Part shown: one piece after another, positions 24,692-34,161 of the stretch
Layout: every line of letters begins with the position of its first letter
Numbering within the stretch: position 1 is the first letter of the stretch
Origin: Ottelia alismoides
Taxonomy: Eukaryota; Streptophyta; Magnoliopsida; Alismatales; Hydrocharitaceae
Assembly (NCBI GenBank): GCA_037367405.1
Contig: JAZKJV010008883.1
Coordinates: forward strand, 1,054,001-1,118,000
Direction: 5' to 3'
DNA length: 64,000 nt
Notes under the pieces: generated by a model
What the model saw: the letters and a program-made list of their open reading frames with translations, nothing else
Database searches by the model: none
Told to the model about the DNA's origin: nothing
Made by a program: the position numbers and the translations under genes

Positions 24692-25233
24692 TATTTTGAT
24701 TTTGATTTTTTTAATTTAATGGATGAGAATAAAAAATAAAATATTTTATCATTCAATTTCTTTCTTCATCTTCATCAGTTTCTCATCCAATAAATTCAAT
24801 TTTAACTTTGAAATTGATTTTTGATATATGAGGCTTTAATTAATAGAAATAATTCACCATAAATTATAATAGAATAACAAGATTATATAGGCCACGTATA
24901 TTGACTTGATATTTAGATTTTCATCAAATATCTAGTTTTAGACTACATTGACATGTTTTCAGTCTGACATTTTTAATCTAATTTCTCCAACAGACTCCGA
25001 TCTCTTTCATATCAATTTTCAACTCTTTAGATCTATATATTAATCCTTCAAATTGAGATTTAATTCAATTAGTTCTCATTCATCAAAATTCAAAGTAGAA
25101 TTACTAAAATCCATCTAGTTTCATCATCTCAAAATGGAAATGCCATGGTATATAATCTATTATGATCGCACCAATCTAAAGTGTTCTTAATACTTACACA
25201 TCCTACTTATTAGAAGACTTTGAAGAAACCCAA
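24692..25233. other. AT-rich DNA, no gene recognised
   Basis: No coding signal. The block 25105-25230 resembles 11430-11550 and marks a dispersed repeat of unknown class. Confidence 0.4.
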
Positions 25234-25318
25234 TGTTCATACTTTTTTTTAGAAAAAAATGATCATTCATTCATGAAAGTGCAAAAAAGATGATAAACAT
25301 ATATATTACCACCACCAA
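25234..25318. repeat. Left copy of 85-bp flanking direct duplication
   Basis: This block begins TGTTCATAC, contains GATCATTCATTCATGAAAGT and ends ACCACCAA. It recurs at 26214-26295 on the other side of a hAT-like element with a few substitutions and a 3-bp deletion. It ends exactly where the element begins. Confidence 0.85.
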
Positions 25319-26213
25319 TAGGGTGGAGCAACCCGGCCCAACCCGGAAACCCGATCCAAGCCCAATAAATTTTCCTGAGTCTTGGACCAGATCGCGGCCC
25401 GGTATTTTGCTTGAATCGAGGGCCCGGGCCGAGCCCAAAGCCCATCGGGTTGAGGCCGAGTTCGGGTCGGGTCCAGCCCGTCCTCATTTGCATATAATAT
25501 ATGTACTCATTAGCGGTATGCACTCCAAATTGGTGTGATTGCATGCACTCCAAATGGATGGTTAGGAGTATGTCCGTACTTTGTTAGGAATATGCACTCC
25601 AAATCTTTCTCAAGTTCATGGAAATGACGTGGGAATTATATGAGCTGGGTTGGCTATATTTGAGTAACCAAGATATGAGATAGTATTATGAGCAGAGAGC
25701 ATAGATGTCATGATTGCCCACGATGGTTTATCAATTATTAGTGTGTGAGGTCCAGAAACAATGCAGGGAATATGTTTTATTATTGCATGTTCGAGAGGTG
25801 GAATTAATTGCATTATATTCATAAGAATGGGATCGCTAACACTGAAATGGAATGAGGAAAGTGGAACAGGCAATATTTTCCAGCAAATAAAACCCCAACA
25901 AATCGTGGTTACCTATAAGGTGTAAATCATATCCCAGCAAATCATGGATTCCACTTGCAAGTTATGTGGGTTTCAAATCATGAATCCGTTTCAAGCTAAT
26001 CAAATCCCGTGCAAAATTCCCAATTATCATTTTTGACGGGTCCGGGCCGGGTTTTATCGGGCCTCCACGGGTTCGGGTTGGGCCCGGCCCATCCTTGAAA
26101 AATGGAAAGAATTAAGATCCGAGCCCGCCATATACTTATCGGATCCGGGACGGATCCGGGCTTTTACGGATCAGGGTCGGGTCCGGTTTGGTCCGACCCA
26201 ATGCTCCACCCTA
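25319..26213. mobile_element. hAT-like non-autonomous element A (GGGCCC-rich ends)
   Basis: The ends are TAGGGTGGAGCAACCCGGCC and CCCAATGCTCCACCCTA, inverted repeats shared with the elements at 29799 and 32578. Both subterminal regions (about 180 bp each) are crowded with CGGGCC/GGTCGGGTC words, typical of hAT transposase-binding repeats. The interior is AT-rich with no transposase and holds three copies of the word GCACTCCAAAT (about 25510-25600). Instead of an 8-bp target duplication it is flanked by an 85/82-bp direct repeat. The superfamily is assigned from the sister element with a perfect 8-bp duplication. Confidence 0.8.
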
Positions 26214-26295
26214 TGTTCATACATTTTTTTAGAAAAAAATGATCATTCATTCATGAAAGTGCAAAGATGATAAACATATATCTTGCCACCACCAA
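26214..26295. repeat. Right copy of 85-bp flanking direct duplication
   Basis: 82 bp, starting TGTTCATAC immediately after the element end CCACCCTA and ending GCCACCACCAA. Compare 25234-25318. Confidence 0.85.
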
Positions 26296-26839
26296 CAACA
26301 AAAAATGATAACATGAAATATGGTATTTAATACAACTAATTTCCTGCATCAAACTATGACTGAAATGTTCCTTTAAGATAAAAAATACCTAAATACATAA
26401 TGGTCGGGAGCAACAAAAGGACCATCCATGGTGAGGAGCATCAGCAGCAGTAGCACTAACACTAGCGTACTTGGTATCATGGAATGTGTCTTTGAGAGGA
26501 TGCTCATTATTCAGGTTGTCTTCCTAAAGGAGAGATTGAACATCGAATCCCACCAAGTTGGAGCAGGAAGCCCGAATTGACCGCATTTGATGGCTCATCA
26601 CTGTATCGTCGCAAAATTTACGATGCTTACTTTTTTACAAGCATCAATGTATATACGCTATTGAACTCAATGGAGAAGAATGTGTTCCTTGATGATGCGC
26701 ACGATTTTAGTATATAACTTCCAGTATCTCAGATTGGTCCTCTTGTAGCCCAAATGAAAGAGTGGAAAACTGTCTCATTTCAGGTGAATCGATTCGACGT
26801 AATTGACCTAACACCGTCCATTATAAACTTTAATTGGAC
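26296..26839. other. Intergenic DNA 3' of the acetyltransferase relic
   Basis: No further acetyltransferase homology could be read on the minus strand here. A 35-codon minus-strand frame at about 26375-26480 begins with a run of Leu/Val like a signal peptide, but it is too short and isolated to call. Confidence 0.4.
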
Positions 26840-27216
26840 TGTCGTGTGGTCGAGGAGGAGCCCGCGGCCCAGCCTCGCGGCGGGGTGGATGTCGACGGCA
26901 AAGACCTCGGAGTTGCGAGACTGGAGGGTGAGGGCCATGGGACGGCGGTGCTGAAGCCAGAGGACGTTAGAGATGCGCTGCGACTGGACGTCGTGGAAGT
27001 CCTTGAAGTTGAGGAGGCAGTGGGAGTAGGAGTCGCAGGCGGGGTCTCGCTTCCGTGCGGCCAGGGACAAAGACAACAAATTCATCTTGGGGGGCTAAAT
27101 TATTTAGGTATTATTTGTCTAATTTATCTTATTATTTTAATTGTTAATATTTGAGGAGTGGTTCCTCTGATGTAATGCGAGTTACAAAAGAGGTATTGTA
27201 ACTATTTTTTGTTCAG

Positions 27217-27492
27217 TTTTGTTTCTTAAAATCCAACCTTATAAATAGAATCTTCGAATAATGTTATAGATATCCTTCAAATTTCGCTCAAATCCAAGAT
27301 CATTTGCTATTTCTTATCAATGGTTAAAAGTATATTTCTCTTTTAAACGAGACTTAAATTTCTTAAATACTGATTGGACTTTTAACCACTAAGATAAAAT
27401 AAGAAATGATATCAAATTTGAGCGAAATTTGGAGGATATATAGAACATCAATGGAAGTTTAAATCTATAAAGTTGGATTCTTGGAAATAAAT
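27217..27492. repeat. Foldback MITE inside element B
   Basis: Imperfect inverted repeat with arms of about 110 bp. The left arm has TCAAATTTCGCTCAAAT; the right arm has ATTTGAGCGAAATTTGGA. Outer parts (TAAAATCCAACCTTATAAAT and its mirrored form near 27455-27490) also pair. No gene. Target duplication not resolved. Confidence 0.65.
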
Positions 27493-28169
27493 TTAATCTA
27501 TAAGGTGAGTTTCTAATAATTCTGTAATTGATCGAAACTAATATTGAGAACAGATTTTTAGAAAAGTACCTATATAAACTTATAATCGGACATAAATAAT
27601 CTCTATAAACATCGTATTGACAAAAAGATCTCTACAAAACTCTTCATATCACTGAAATATACATTTATTAATATCATATTAGATAATACCACTAGATTTA
27701 ATATTTTCAAACGAGTAACACTATACAATACTTTTTACTTACATGGATGCAAACAAATATAGATATATGTACCAATCCTTTATCATATTTGTTATATATA
27801 TTTTGACATGTGTACGTTTATCTGCATATCGATTTGAAAATGGACGCAGATACAAATACGGTTGCAAACAAGCAGATACAAATAGGCATCTCTATCCATA
27901 TATGAATACACTAGAAAAAGATGTAACCATATCTGTTTTACAATCCTAAAAATTGAAAGAGATATCCAAATCCATATATGTATATGCAAAGAAAATAAAA
28001 GGAAAAATTATTATCTATATAATATATCATAAAATGAGAAATACATATCTATGACGGTTTACAAACACATATGATGATGGACATATACATATGTATCAGT
28101 ATATGCTTATGCACATCAAGTATTGTTAATAGTTAATTATTGTAATTAGATTTTATATATGGATCCAAT

Positions 28170-28483
28170 GGGACTGCCCCAGCCCATTTTCCAAGTTTTT
28201 TATTTTTTTCAAAAATATCATCATGCATATTCATCTATATATCCCGCCTATATGTCATTCGAATTTCGTCAGAAACAGAGACTCATATGCTCTCCATCTA
28301 GAACAGGTCGATTACAACAATGTTTAGACCGTTAAAATTACCTGTTCTAGATGAAGGGCAAAGGAGTATCTATTTCTGACGAAATTTGAATGACACGTTG
28401 GAGGGATATATAGATGAATATACATGGTGATATTTTTCAAAAAAAATAAAAGAAATTACGGAAAATGGGGTGGGGGCAGCCCC
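28170..28483. repeat. Long-armed foldback MITE inside element B
   Basis: The ends are GGGACTGCCCCAGCCCATTT and its mirror ATGGGGTGGGGGCAGCCCC. The arms run about 150 bp and share TATTCATCTATATATCCC, CAAATTTCGTCAGAAA-like and TCTAGAACAGGT blocks with their complements. No clear target duplication is visible, so the superfamily is open (a Mutator-like foldback is possible). Confidence 0.75.
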
Positions 28484-28933
28484 TTTATTCCCTATAGATT
28501 AACTTTTTTGTTGAGATATTGGGGGGCTATTATACATAATATGTAAATTCAGTTATTAAATAATGTATATAGATTAGATATAGTACTATATATTAAACAT
28601 ATATGCGGATTTTGGTCGAGAGCTAGGGGGTCAAGCCCCCACCCGTCCCCCTCTCTCTGTCACTGTGTGCGGCGATGAGGTCGATGATAGTGGAGGAGAG
28701 GATGGAGGGGTTGGAGCGGAGGGTCCAGAGGAAGAGGTCGTAGAGGAGCGTGGAGAGGAGGGCGGACGAGCACAGCTTGTTCGCCAGGTGGAACGAGATG
28801 GCGTTCCCCAAAGAGTCGTGGCTCAGCACCGTCGCGTACAGGAAGCTCGCCAGTGCCGACTTCGAGTCGCGTCTCGATGCGACTCAGCCTTGATCTGGGT
28901 CTACAGCCAGGTCTCGTTGGAATCGGATCCCGT

Positions 28934-28950
28934 GGGGGGGGGGGGGGGGG
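28934..28950. repeat. G17 homopolymer
   Basis: Seventeen consecutive G residues, followed by TGGGGGA, in the relic 5' coding part of the acetyltransferase (poly-C on its sense strand). Slippage here would shift the frame; it is also a likely sequencing-error site. Confidence 0.9.
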
Positions 28951-29100
28951 TGGGGGAGGAGATATTAATGATCAGATGGGGAAGGGGGTTGTCTGAATCG
29001 TTGTGGTCTTCACCATCGGGGTCATATTGGTAATGGGTTGGGGGTCGACGTGTTTCTGGACGTCGACGGATTCATGGCTTGGGAGGTTAGTGATCGCCAT

Positions 29101-29580
29101 GGACGGATCTAGAGGGGGGCATGGAGGGGCACATCACCCCTTAGATTTTAGGTAATCTTACATGTATTATTGCTATATAGGTTAAATATACACTGTTAAT
29201 TTGATTCTTATATAATAATCTAATTAATAAATTTAAAAAAAGTTAAAAATGGTAACACTATGATCTATTTCTACAATTTTCTCATTCTCGTTATTTCATT
29301 TGTGAAGCTATCCCCGCATATTCTCTTTACACATCTCTCTTTCTACCTTTCTCCTTCATCTATCTCTTCCCCTCTCTCGATAAAAAAAGGAGTGTATCTT
29401 TCTTTATTTTATGATTCTATTTCTTTATAAGTTCTTTATTTTCAGTGATGTCATCTAAATATGTTCGAGTTTATATCAATTGTGTACTACTATTCTGATA
29501 ACACGTTTAATTTTTGAAGCTTTATTTATTGGAATAAGTTTTAAAATCTTACTACAATTTATAGTTATCTAAAATTTTAT
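29101..29580. other. DNA 5' of the acetyltransferase relic, possible hAT terminus
   Basis: At 29098 the DNA reads CATGGACGGATCTAGAGGGG, resembling the CAGGGACGGATC start of many plant hAT elements. It abuts the last readable acetyltransferase codons, so it may be the end of another element that truncated the gene's 5' side. I found no partner end. 29330-29390 is a pyrimidine-rich tract on the plus strand. Confidence 0.35.
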
Positions 29581-30630
29581 CACTACAACAAATTACAATT
29601 GAAGTAATAAATAATGGGATTGAAAAAAATTAGTTGTCCATTATTTCTATTGTCACGAACTTTTTGTTGTCACAAAGTATGGGATATTTTATCTACAAAT
29701 TCATCTGACACAATATATTATCTATAATTAGAGTAGTAGTAACAAACATATCATTACCACAAATCTTTATTTAGCCTACATTCAGCAATGAATGTTATTA
29801 GGGTGGAGCATTGGGCTCGACCCGGCCCAACCCGGGAAAGCCCGGCCCGAGCCCATCAATTTTCCGTGGGCCTTGGGCCGGGTCGAGGCCCGCTTTTTTC
29901 AGCAAACTGAGGACCCGGGCCCGGCCCAAGGCCCGCGTGTTCGGGCTCGGGTTCGGGTCGGGCTCGGGCTTGGGCCGGGCTCAACCGCACTTATTTGATT
30001 CCATGAAGTTGCACTTTGATTCCAATTTATTTTTATGGATATAATTCATTCATAACACATGAATATTGGATGTATTGTTACAATATAATATTACTATTGA
30101 TGTATGAAGGAAATATTGGATGTATTATGACTATAAATCCGTATCCCTTATTTAGTTCTAATACGATATTTTGAAATATGAGGGCTCGGGCCCGGCCCAC
30201 TTGTACTTCGGGTTCGGGCCCGGCCCGGCCCAAGTATAATATTTTTGAAAAAAGAGGACCCGGGCCCGGCCCATTTGTATGTCGGGTTCGGGCCGGGCCC
30301 GGGCTTTTGCGGGCCGGGTCAGGGTCGGGTCAGGGCCGGCCCGGCCCAATGCTCCACCCTAAATGTTATATAACGATAATCTATAGTCAAAAAATTATTG
30401 ATATAGTTATAAATCCGATGTCTTGGATCATTGTTGCAAAATTTTTTTATAATGCTATATTACTAGAAAGTACTTCTACAAATATATTATGTTAATCCAA
30501 TTTATATTCAACTTATTTTCAAAAAAAATGTTGCTTTACCACAATATATTCCTGACTTGTGGCAATGAAAATTTACCACAATATCAATAAAAAATTATCT
30601 GGCTTCTGGAAATGTAAATTTTGTTGTTGC
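29581..30630. mobile_element. Candidate CACTA-like MITE carrying hAT element C
   Basis: 29581 begins CACTACAACAAATTACAAT and about 30612-30630 reads GTAAATTTTGTTGTTGC, a degenerate inverted match. hAT element C (29799-30361) lies inside. Target duplications do not match, and the right terminal bases are not a clean TAGTG, so this is only a candidate. Confidence 0.3.
29799..30361. mobile_element. hAT non-autonomous element C (GGGCCC-rich ends)
   Basis: Exact 8-bp target duplication AATGTTAT at 29791-29798 and 30362-30369. Ends TAGGGTGGAGCATTGGGCTC and GGCCCAATGCTCCACCCTA are inverted repeats. About 190 bp at each end is packed with CGGGCCCGGCCC-type words in both orientations. The AT-rich middle matches the element at 32578-33228, but about 165 bp present there is missing here. 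It has no coding capacity and would need a transposase in trans. Confidence 0.95.
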
Positions 30631-30631
30631 A

Positions 30632-31232
30632 AGCTGAAAAATCCATCGTTGCACTTGATTTATTTTGAGTCTTTGAATTATGATTTATCTGGTGTCCATT
30701 ATTATATATATGTAATTAGAATGTTGCAGTTTTCCAAAAAAAGGAAGCCAAAATCTCTTACATGAATCTCACTGACATAAAGCTAAAAAATAAAGAAGTT
30801 CAATCAAATTATGTCATTTTTTACAGCATCATAATTACTCTATTTTTCAGTTGGTAATAGAATAATCAACATACAAATGATTCTTTTAGTTTGTGCCACC
30901 TCTATAAAAAGTTTCTGGCTCTTCGAGCTTGGACATATAAATAACTTTCTTATGGGCAAGAGTAAACCGAGATTTCTACAACAACTCTTACTTATCAGTG
31001 ATTGAGGACTCCAATGCGCGATTTTATTAGGCTACCCATGTCCTTCTCATGTCACAATCCTACTGCTTTTCCATGATAACAATGGAAGAACTGATAGTGA
31101 CCTAATTTTCAATGGATGGCCTCACTCCATTGGCTACCTTCCATCCAAGCTGAGATGGATCAAGAGGAATATTAGAACATGGAAACTATCTAATGTGTCT
31201 GCGAAGTGGATTTACAACTGACCAACCAGAAG
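30632..31232. other. AT-rich DNA, no gene recognised
   Basis: No domain or repeat family recognised on either strand. Confidence 0.4.
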
Positions 31233-32049
31233 TAGGGCTGGCTATTGAGTCACGGCTCGATGAGCCAGGTTCGGGTTCGGCTCGATAAGGGCTCATGAGC
31301 CCGGCTCAGTAGGCTATTGAGCCGAGCCTGAGCTAGAATTGTGGGCTCGATAGCTTAACGAGCCGAGCTCGAGCTGAGCCGAGCTCGAGCTGAGCCGAGC
31401 TCGACTCGATAACTCAATAAGGAGCTCGATAAGGAATATATATAAATATATTATTGATATATTTATATATAATACAAACAAAATAAAATTAGTCCTTTGT
31501 AATTTTCCCTCCACTAACTTTGACCTTTCCACAGGTCATGAGTCATGACACAATTCTCAAATCTCATTCCCGCCCACACATTTGCCCGCCACTCACACAT
31601 TAGAAAATTTGTGATTTTTTATAAGTAAATATATGTTACAATATATATTATAATTAAGATTTTATACACAGCTTGGATAGTAGCTTACTGGTAAGGAACA
31701 CAATCTTAGATAGAGCAAGTCTAGAGTTTTGAACCTGCACAAAACACTTTTCCACCAAAAAGTATCCATTTTCTTTGATGAGCTCGACTTGAGCTTGAGC
31801 CTAGACTGGGCTCGATATGGAGCTTGGGCTCGATAAGGGGCTCGGCTCAAGCCTTATTGAGCTCGAGCTAGCTCGATAAGAGCTCAAGCTCATCGAGCAT
31901 GAGCCCGAGCCAGCTCGGCTGGTCTTGAATGAGCCCGAGCTCGAGCCCGAGCCTAGCTGGGCTTATCGAGCCCGAGCCTAGCTGGGCTTATCGAGCCCGA
32001 GCCCGAGCCAGGGGCTGGCTCGGCTCGTTGAGCTCGATAGCCAGTCCTA
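31233..32049. mobile_element. hAT non-autonomous element D (GAGCTCG-rich ends)
   Basis: Exact 8-bp target duplication ACCAGAAG at 31225-31232 and 32050-32057. Ends TAGGGCTGGCTATTGAGTC and GCTCGATAGCCAGTCCTA are inverted repeats. The subterminal DNA is built from GAGCTCGA, GAGCCGAGC and GAGCCCGAGC words in both orientations (31240-31430 and 31790-32040). The interior is AT-rich and non-coding; frames in the repeats read as Ser/Ala/Leu-rich artefacts. It is a different family from elements A, C and E but built on the same plan. Confidence 0.95.
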
Positions 32050-32105
32050 ACCAGAAGCTTCTAAACATTCTAAGACTGTGCAAGTGGATTTGCCTATAAA
32101 CTAAA

Positions 32106-32107
<2 letters not shown>

Positions 32108-32156
<49 letters not shown>
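32108..32156. repeat. (TA)n microsatellite
   Basis: About 24 uninterrupted TA units, 59 bp to the right of element D. Confidence 0.95.
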
Positions 32157-32157
<1 letters not shown>

Positions 32158-32159
<2 letters not shown>

Positions 32160-32577
32160 GAACTCATGAGACTTCGACTTAAGCAATATTGGAAAGAAAA
32201 TGTGGGGAGATTAACTCGAGATTCCTGCATCTCCAAGCCTTAAAAACAAAGGCACATATAGATTACCCACCCTTTAAATTTATTGTTTTTTTAACATTAG
32301 ATCATAAAATTATCGAGGCACATATTTACAATTATTTTAGTGTTATTTACAAGAAGCAAAAATATGAGTGTTGTCCATATCACTTTTGCAGTCTGAGATA
32401 TGGCTTTGGACAGGAGATCTGTGATGGATAATTTACTATCCGTGGATAGATAAAGCGTTGAGTCCAAATGGATTCTCGATCAATTTCTTTCAAAACTTTT
32501 AGCATTTAATTAAGCCTTATATTTGGGAACTATTCACGATTTTCCTCACTGACCCAATCATTGCATGCACTGATGAT
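32158..32577. other. Anonymous DNA between hAT elements D and E
   Basis: An 80-codon plus-strand frame (32189-32431) has no recognisable domain. Nothing else visible. Confidence 0.35.
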
Positions 32578-33228
32578 TAGGGTAGAGCATTGAGCTCGAC
32601 TCGGTCCAATCCGGAAAAGCTCGGTCCGAATCCGTTAATTTTTCATAGGTTCTTGGGTCGGGTCGAGGCCCACCTTTTTAGCAAACTGAGAACTCGGGTC
32701 CCACCCAAGACCTTCGGGATCGGGATCGGGCTCGGGTTTTGGATGTGCTTGGGTTCGGGCCGAGATCAGACCGCACCCATTTTGATTTCATGAAGTTACA
32801 CTTTGATTCCAATTTATTATTATGATATAATTTATTCATAATACATGAATATTTGATGTATTGTTATCATATAATATTACTCTTCATGGATGAAGGAAAT
32901 ATTGGATGTATTGTGACTATAAATTTATATCCTTCAATTTGGTTCTAATATGATTTACATGTGTATTGTTGTGTGTGGATTGTTGAAATCTGAAAATATT
33001 TCGCAGAATTCTTTTCCATGTGATCGAATCGTGATAGAATTTAATTTAGTAATAACATATTGAAAAAATTTGTTAGATTATAAACTACTAAAAGATGGAA
33101 GCATATAGCCTAAACATGATGTTTTGAAATATGAGGGCTCGGACACGGTCCATTTGTGCATCGGGTTCGGGTTGAACCCGAGGTTTTACGGATCGAGTCC
33201 GGACCGACCAGCTCAATACTCCACCCTA
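32578..33228. mobile_element. hAT-like non-autonomous element E (diverged GGGCCC family)
   Basis: Ends TAGGGTAGAGCATTGAGC and GCTCAATACTCCACCCTA are inverted repeats of the family of elements A and C. The interior (TTTGATTCCAATTTATT and following) matches element C closely and adds about 165 bp at about 32950-33115. Many CpG positions in its subterminal GGGCC words have become TG/CA (for example GGTCCGA, GGTTCGG), suggesting an older, methylated copy. The flanking 8-mers do not match, so the target duplication has decayed or the insertion was rearranged. Confidence 0.85.
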
Positions 33229-34161
33229 ATGAGCAAGGGACACCGTAAACTATGGCATGAAAGAAAAACAATGCTCTTGGCATTGGGAAAATTACTATAA
33301 TAATCTACAAGACCAAAATAATCTCGTAGGCTATTGTCAATATATGTGAACACATGCTTGACCGTTACCTCAAAAAAAACATGTGTGCTTTCATTACCTC
33401 TATTCACTTTGGACTGTATAGCCACTAGTAAAGTCATTTCAAATTGGAGAGAGAGAAAATTGACGAGCTGATCATGAAAAATGATTACAGCAAAGCTCTT
33501 GACTTTGATTGGAAATTCCACCTTAGAATACTCTAAATCATGTGATTCAAAGAAAAATGATTACAACAATGTAACTTTATGCAGAACGATGTGATACTCT
33601 CACTTATGCTGGACATGTAAAACAAGATTGGCCTCTCCAATTTCTGGGTCTTCAAACTTCTAACTTATCAAAATGTTTTTGGTCTTAGTTCGTCGAAAAA
33701 GCATCAAAAAGAGTGGTGCACTGCCAAACATACACTTATTCCAAATTATGTTATCAAGAAATTTGATAAACTAGAACGGAAACTCTAGAGAACACAAAAT
33801 ACACCTTGCAAATTAGAATACAATATGCAAGGCAAATATATTTTGGGTTTGGGTTATCATAAACATAAGAGAGTTTAATCTCTCCCCCTCTCTAAAAATT
33901 GTGGAAAAAGTTAAATATGGGACATGACTTTAGACCGACTGTGGGTATCCTTGATAAGATCCAAACAAGGATACCTAGGATCGAGCCTTCAGTTTAGCAC
34001 AACTCCCCCTTCCTTAATAGCTACCTCAAAAGCACGAGATTATCTTAAATATTGCTCTTCAGTGTGACATTGGCATTAGGGTGCAATTATCATTTTGACA
34101 TACTAAGCTGGTTGATGAATATATATTTCATCGGTTCAATATTTAAATCTTAGCTTGAATC
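33229..34161. other. Anonymous DNA
   Basis: A 102-codon minus-strand frame (33213-33521) includes VKHVFTYIDNSLRDYFGLVD. I do not recognise a family, and it overlaps the end of element E, so I do not call it a gene. No other signal. Confidence 0.35.

Larger units (their letters stand above)
27062..28665. mobile_element. hAT-like element B inserted in the acetyltransferase gene
   Basis: The left end reads CAGGGACAAAGACA; the right end, reversed, reads CAGTGACAGAGAGA. These are short inverted repeats with the CAGGG-type start common in plant hAT elements. The flanking 8-mers are CGTGCGGC (27054-27061) and TGTGCGGC (28666-28673), identical at 7 of 8 bases, a hAT-sized target duplication. Removing the element and one duplication rejoins the host reading frame. 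It has no transposase. It contains two hairpin MITEs (27217-27492 and 28170-28483) and GGGGGGCTA motifs near both ends (27090 and about 28520). Confidence 0.75.
26840..29100 (-). pseudogene. Serine O-acetyltransferase gene relic, interrupted by a hAT element
   Basis: Serine acetyltransferase makes O-acetylserine from serine and acetyl-CoA, the first step of cysteine synthesis. On the minus strand 28890-28666 encodes the N-terminal helical domain (ALASFLYATVLSHDSL, then LANKLCSSALLSTLLYDLF). 27061-26840 continues it (RKRDPACDSYSHCLLNFK, then SEVFAVDIHPAARLGRG and LLLDH). The two parts join in frame across the insertion 27062-28665. Homology stops at LLLDHTT (26840), before the hexapeptide-repeat catalytic domain would be completed, so the 3' half is missing. 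A TAG at 28911-28913 stands where a Trp (WL.TQIKAE) is expected. A frameshift lies near 28880-28895. The ATG at 29098-29100 is uncertain. Family recognition is strong; the copy is dead. Confidence 0.82.

Noticed and set aside
26375..26480. Small secreted-peptide gene on the minus strand
   Set aside because: Only 35 codons with a Leu/Val run, no conserved mature part, and no supporting gene structure.
27062..28665. Reading this interval as an intron of the acetyltransferase gene
   Set aside because: There is no AG at the acceptor side; the interval has inverted terminal repeats and a 7-of-8 flanking duplication, and removing it with one duplicate restores the frame.
32570..33236. 8-bp target duplication for hAT element E
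   Set aside because: CTGATGAT and ATGAGCAA do not match; only a 4-base ATGA is shared at different offsets.
33213..33521. 102-codon minus-strand frame
   Set aside because: It overlaps the end of hAT element E and matches no family I know.
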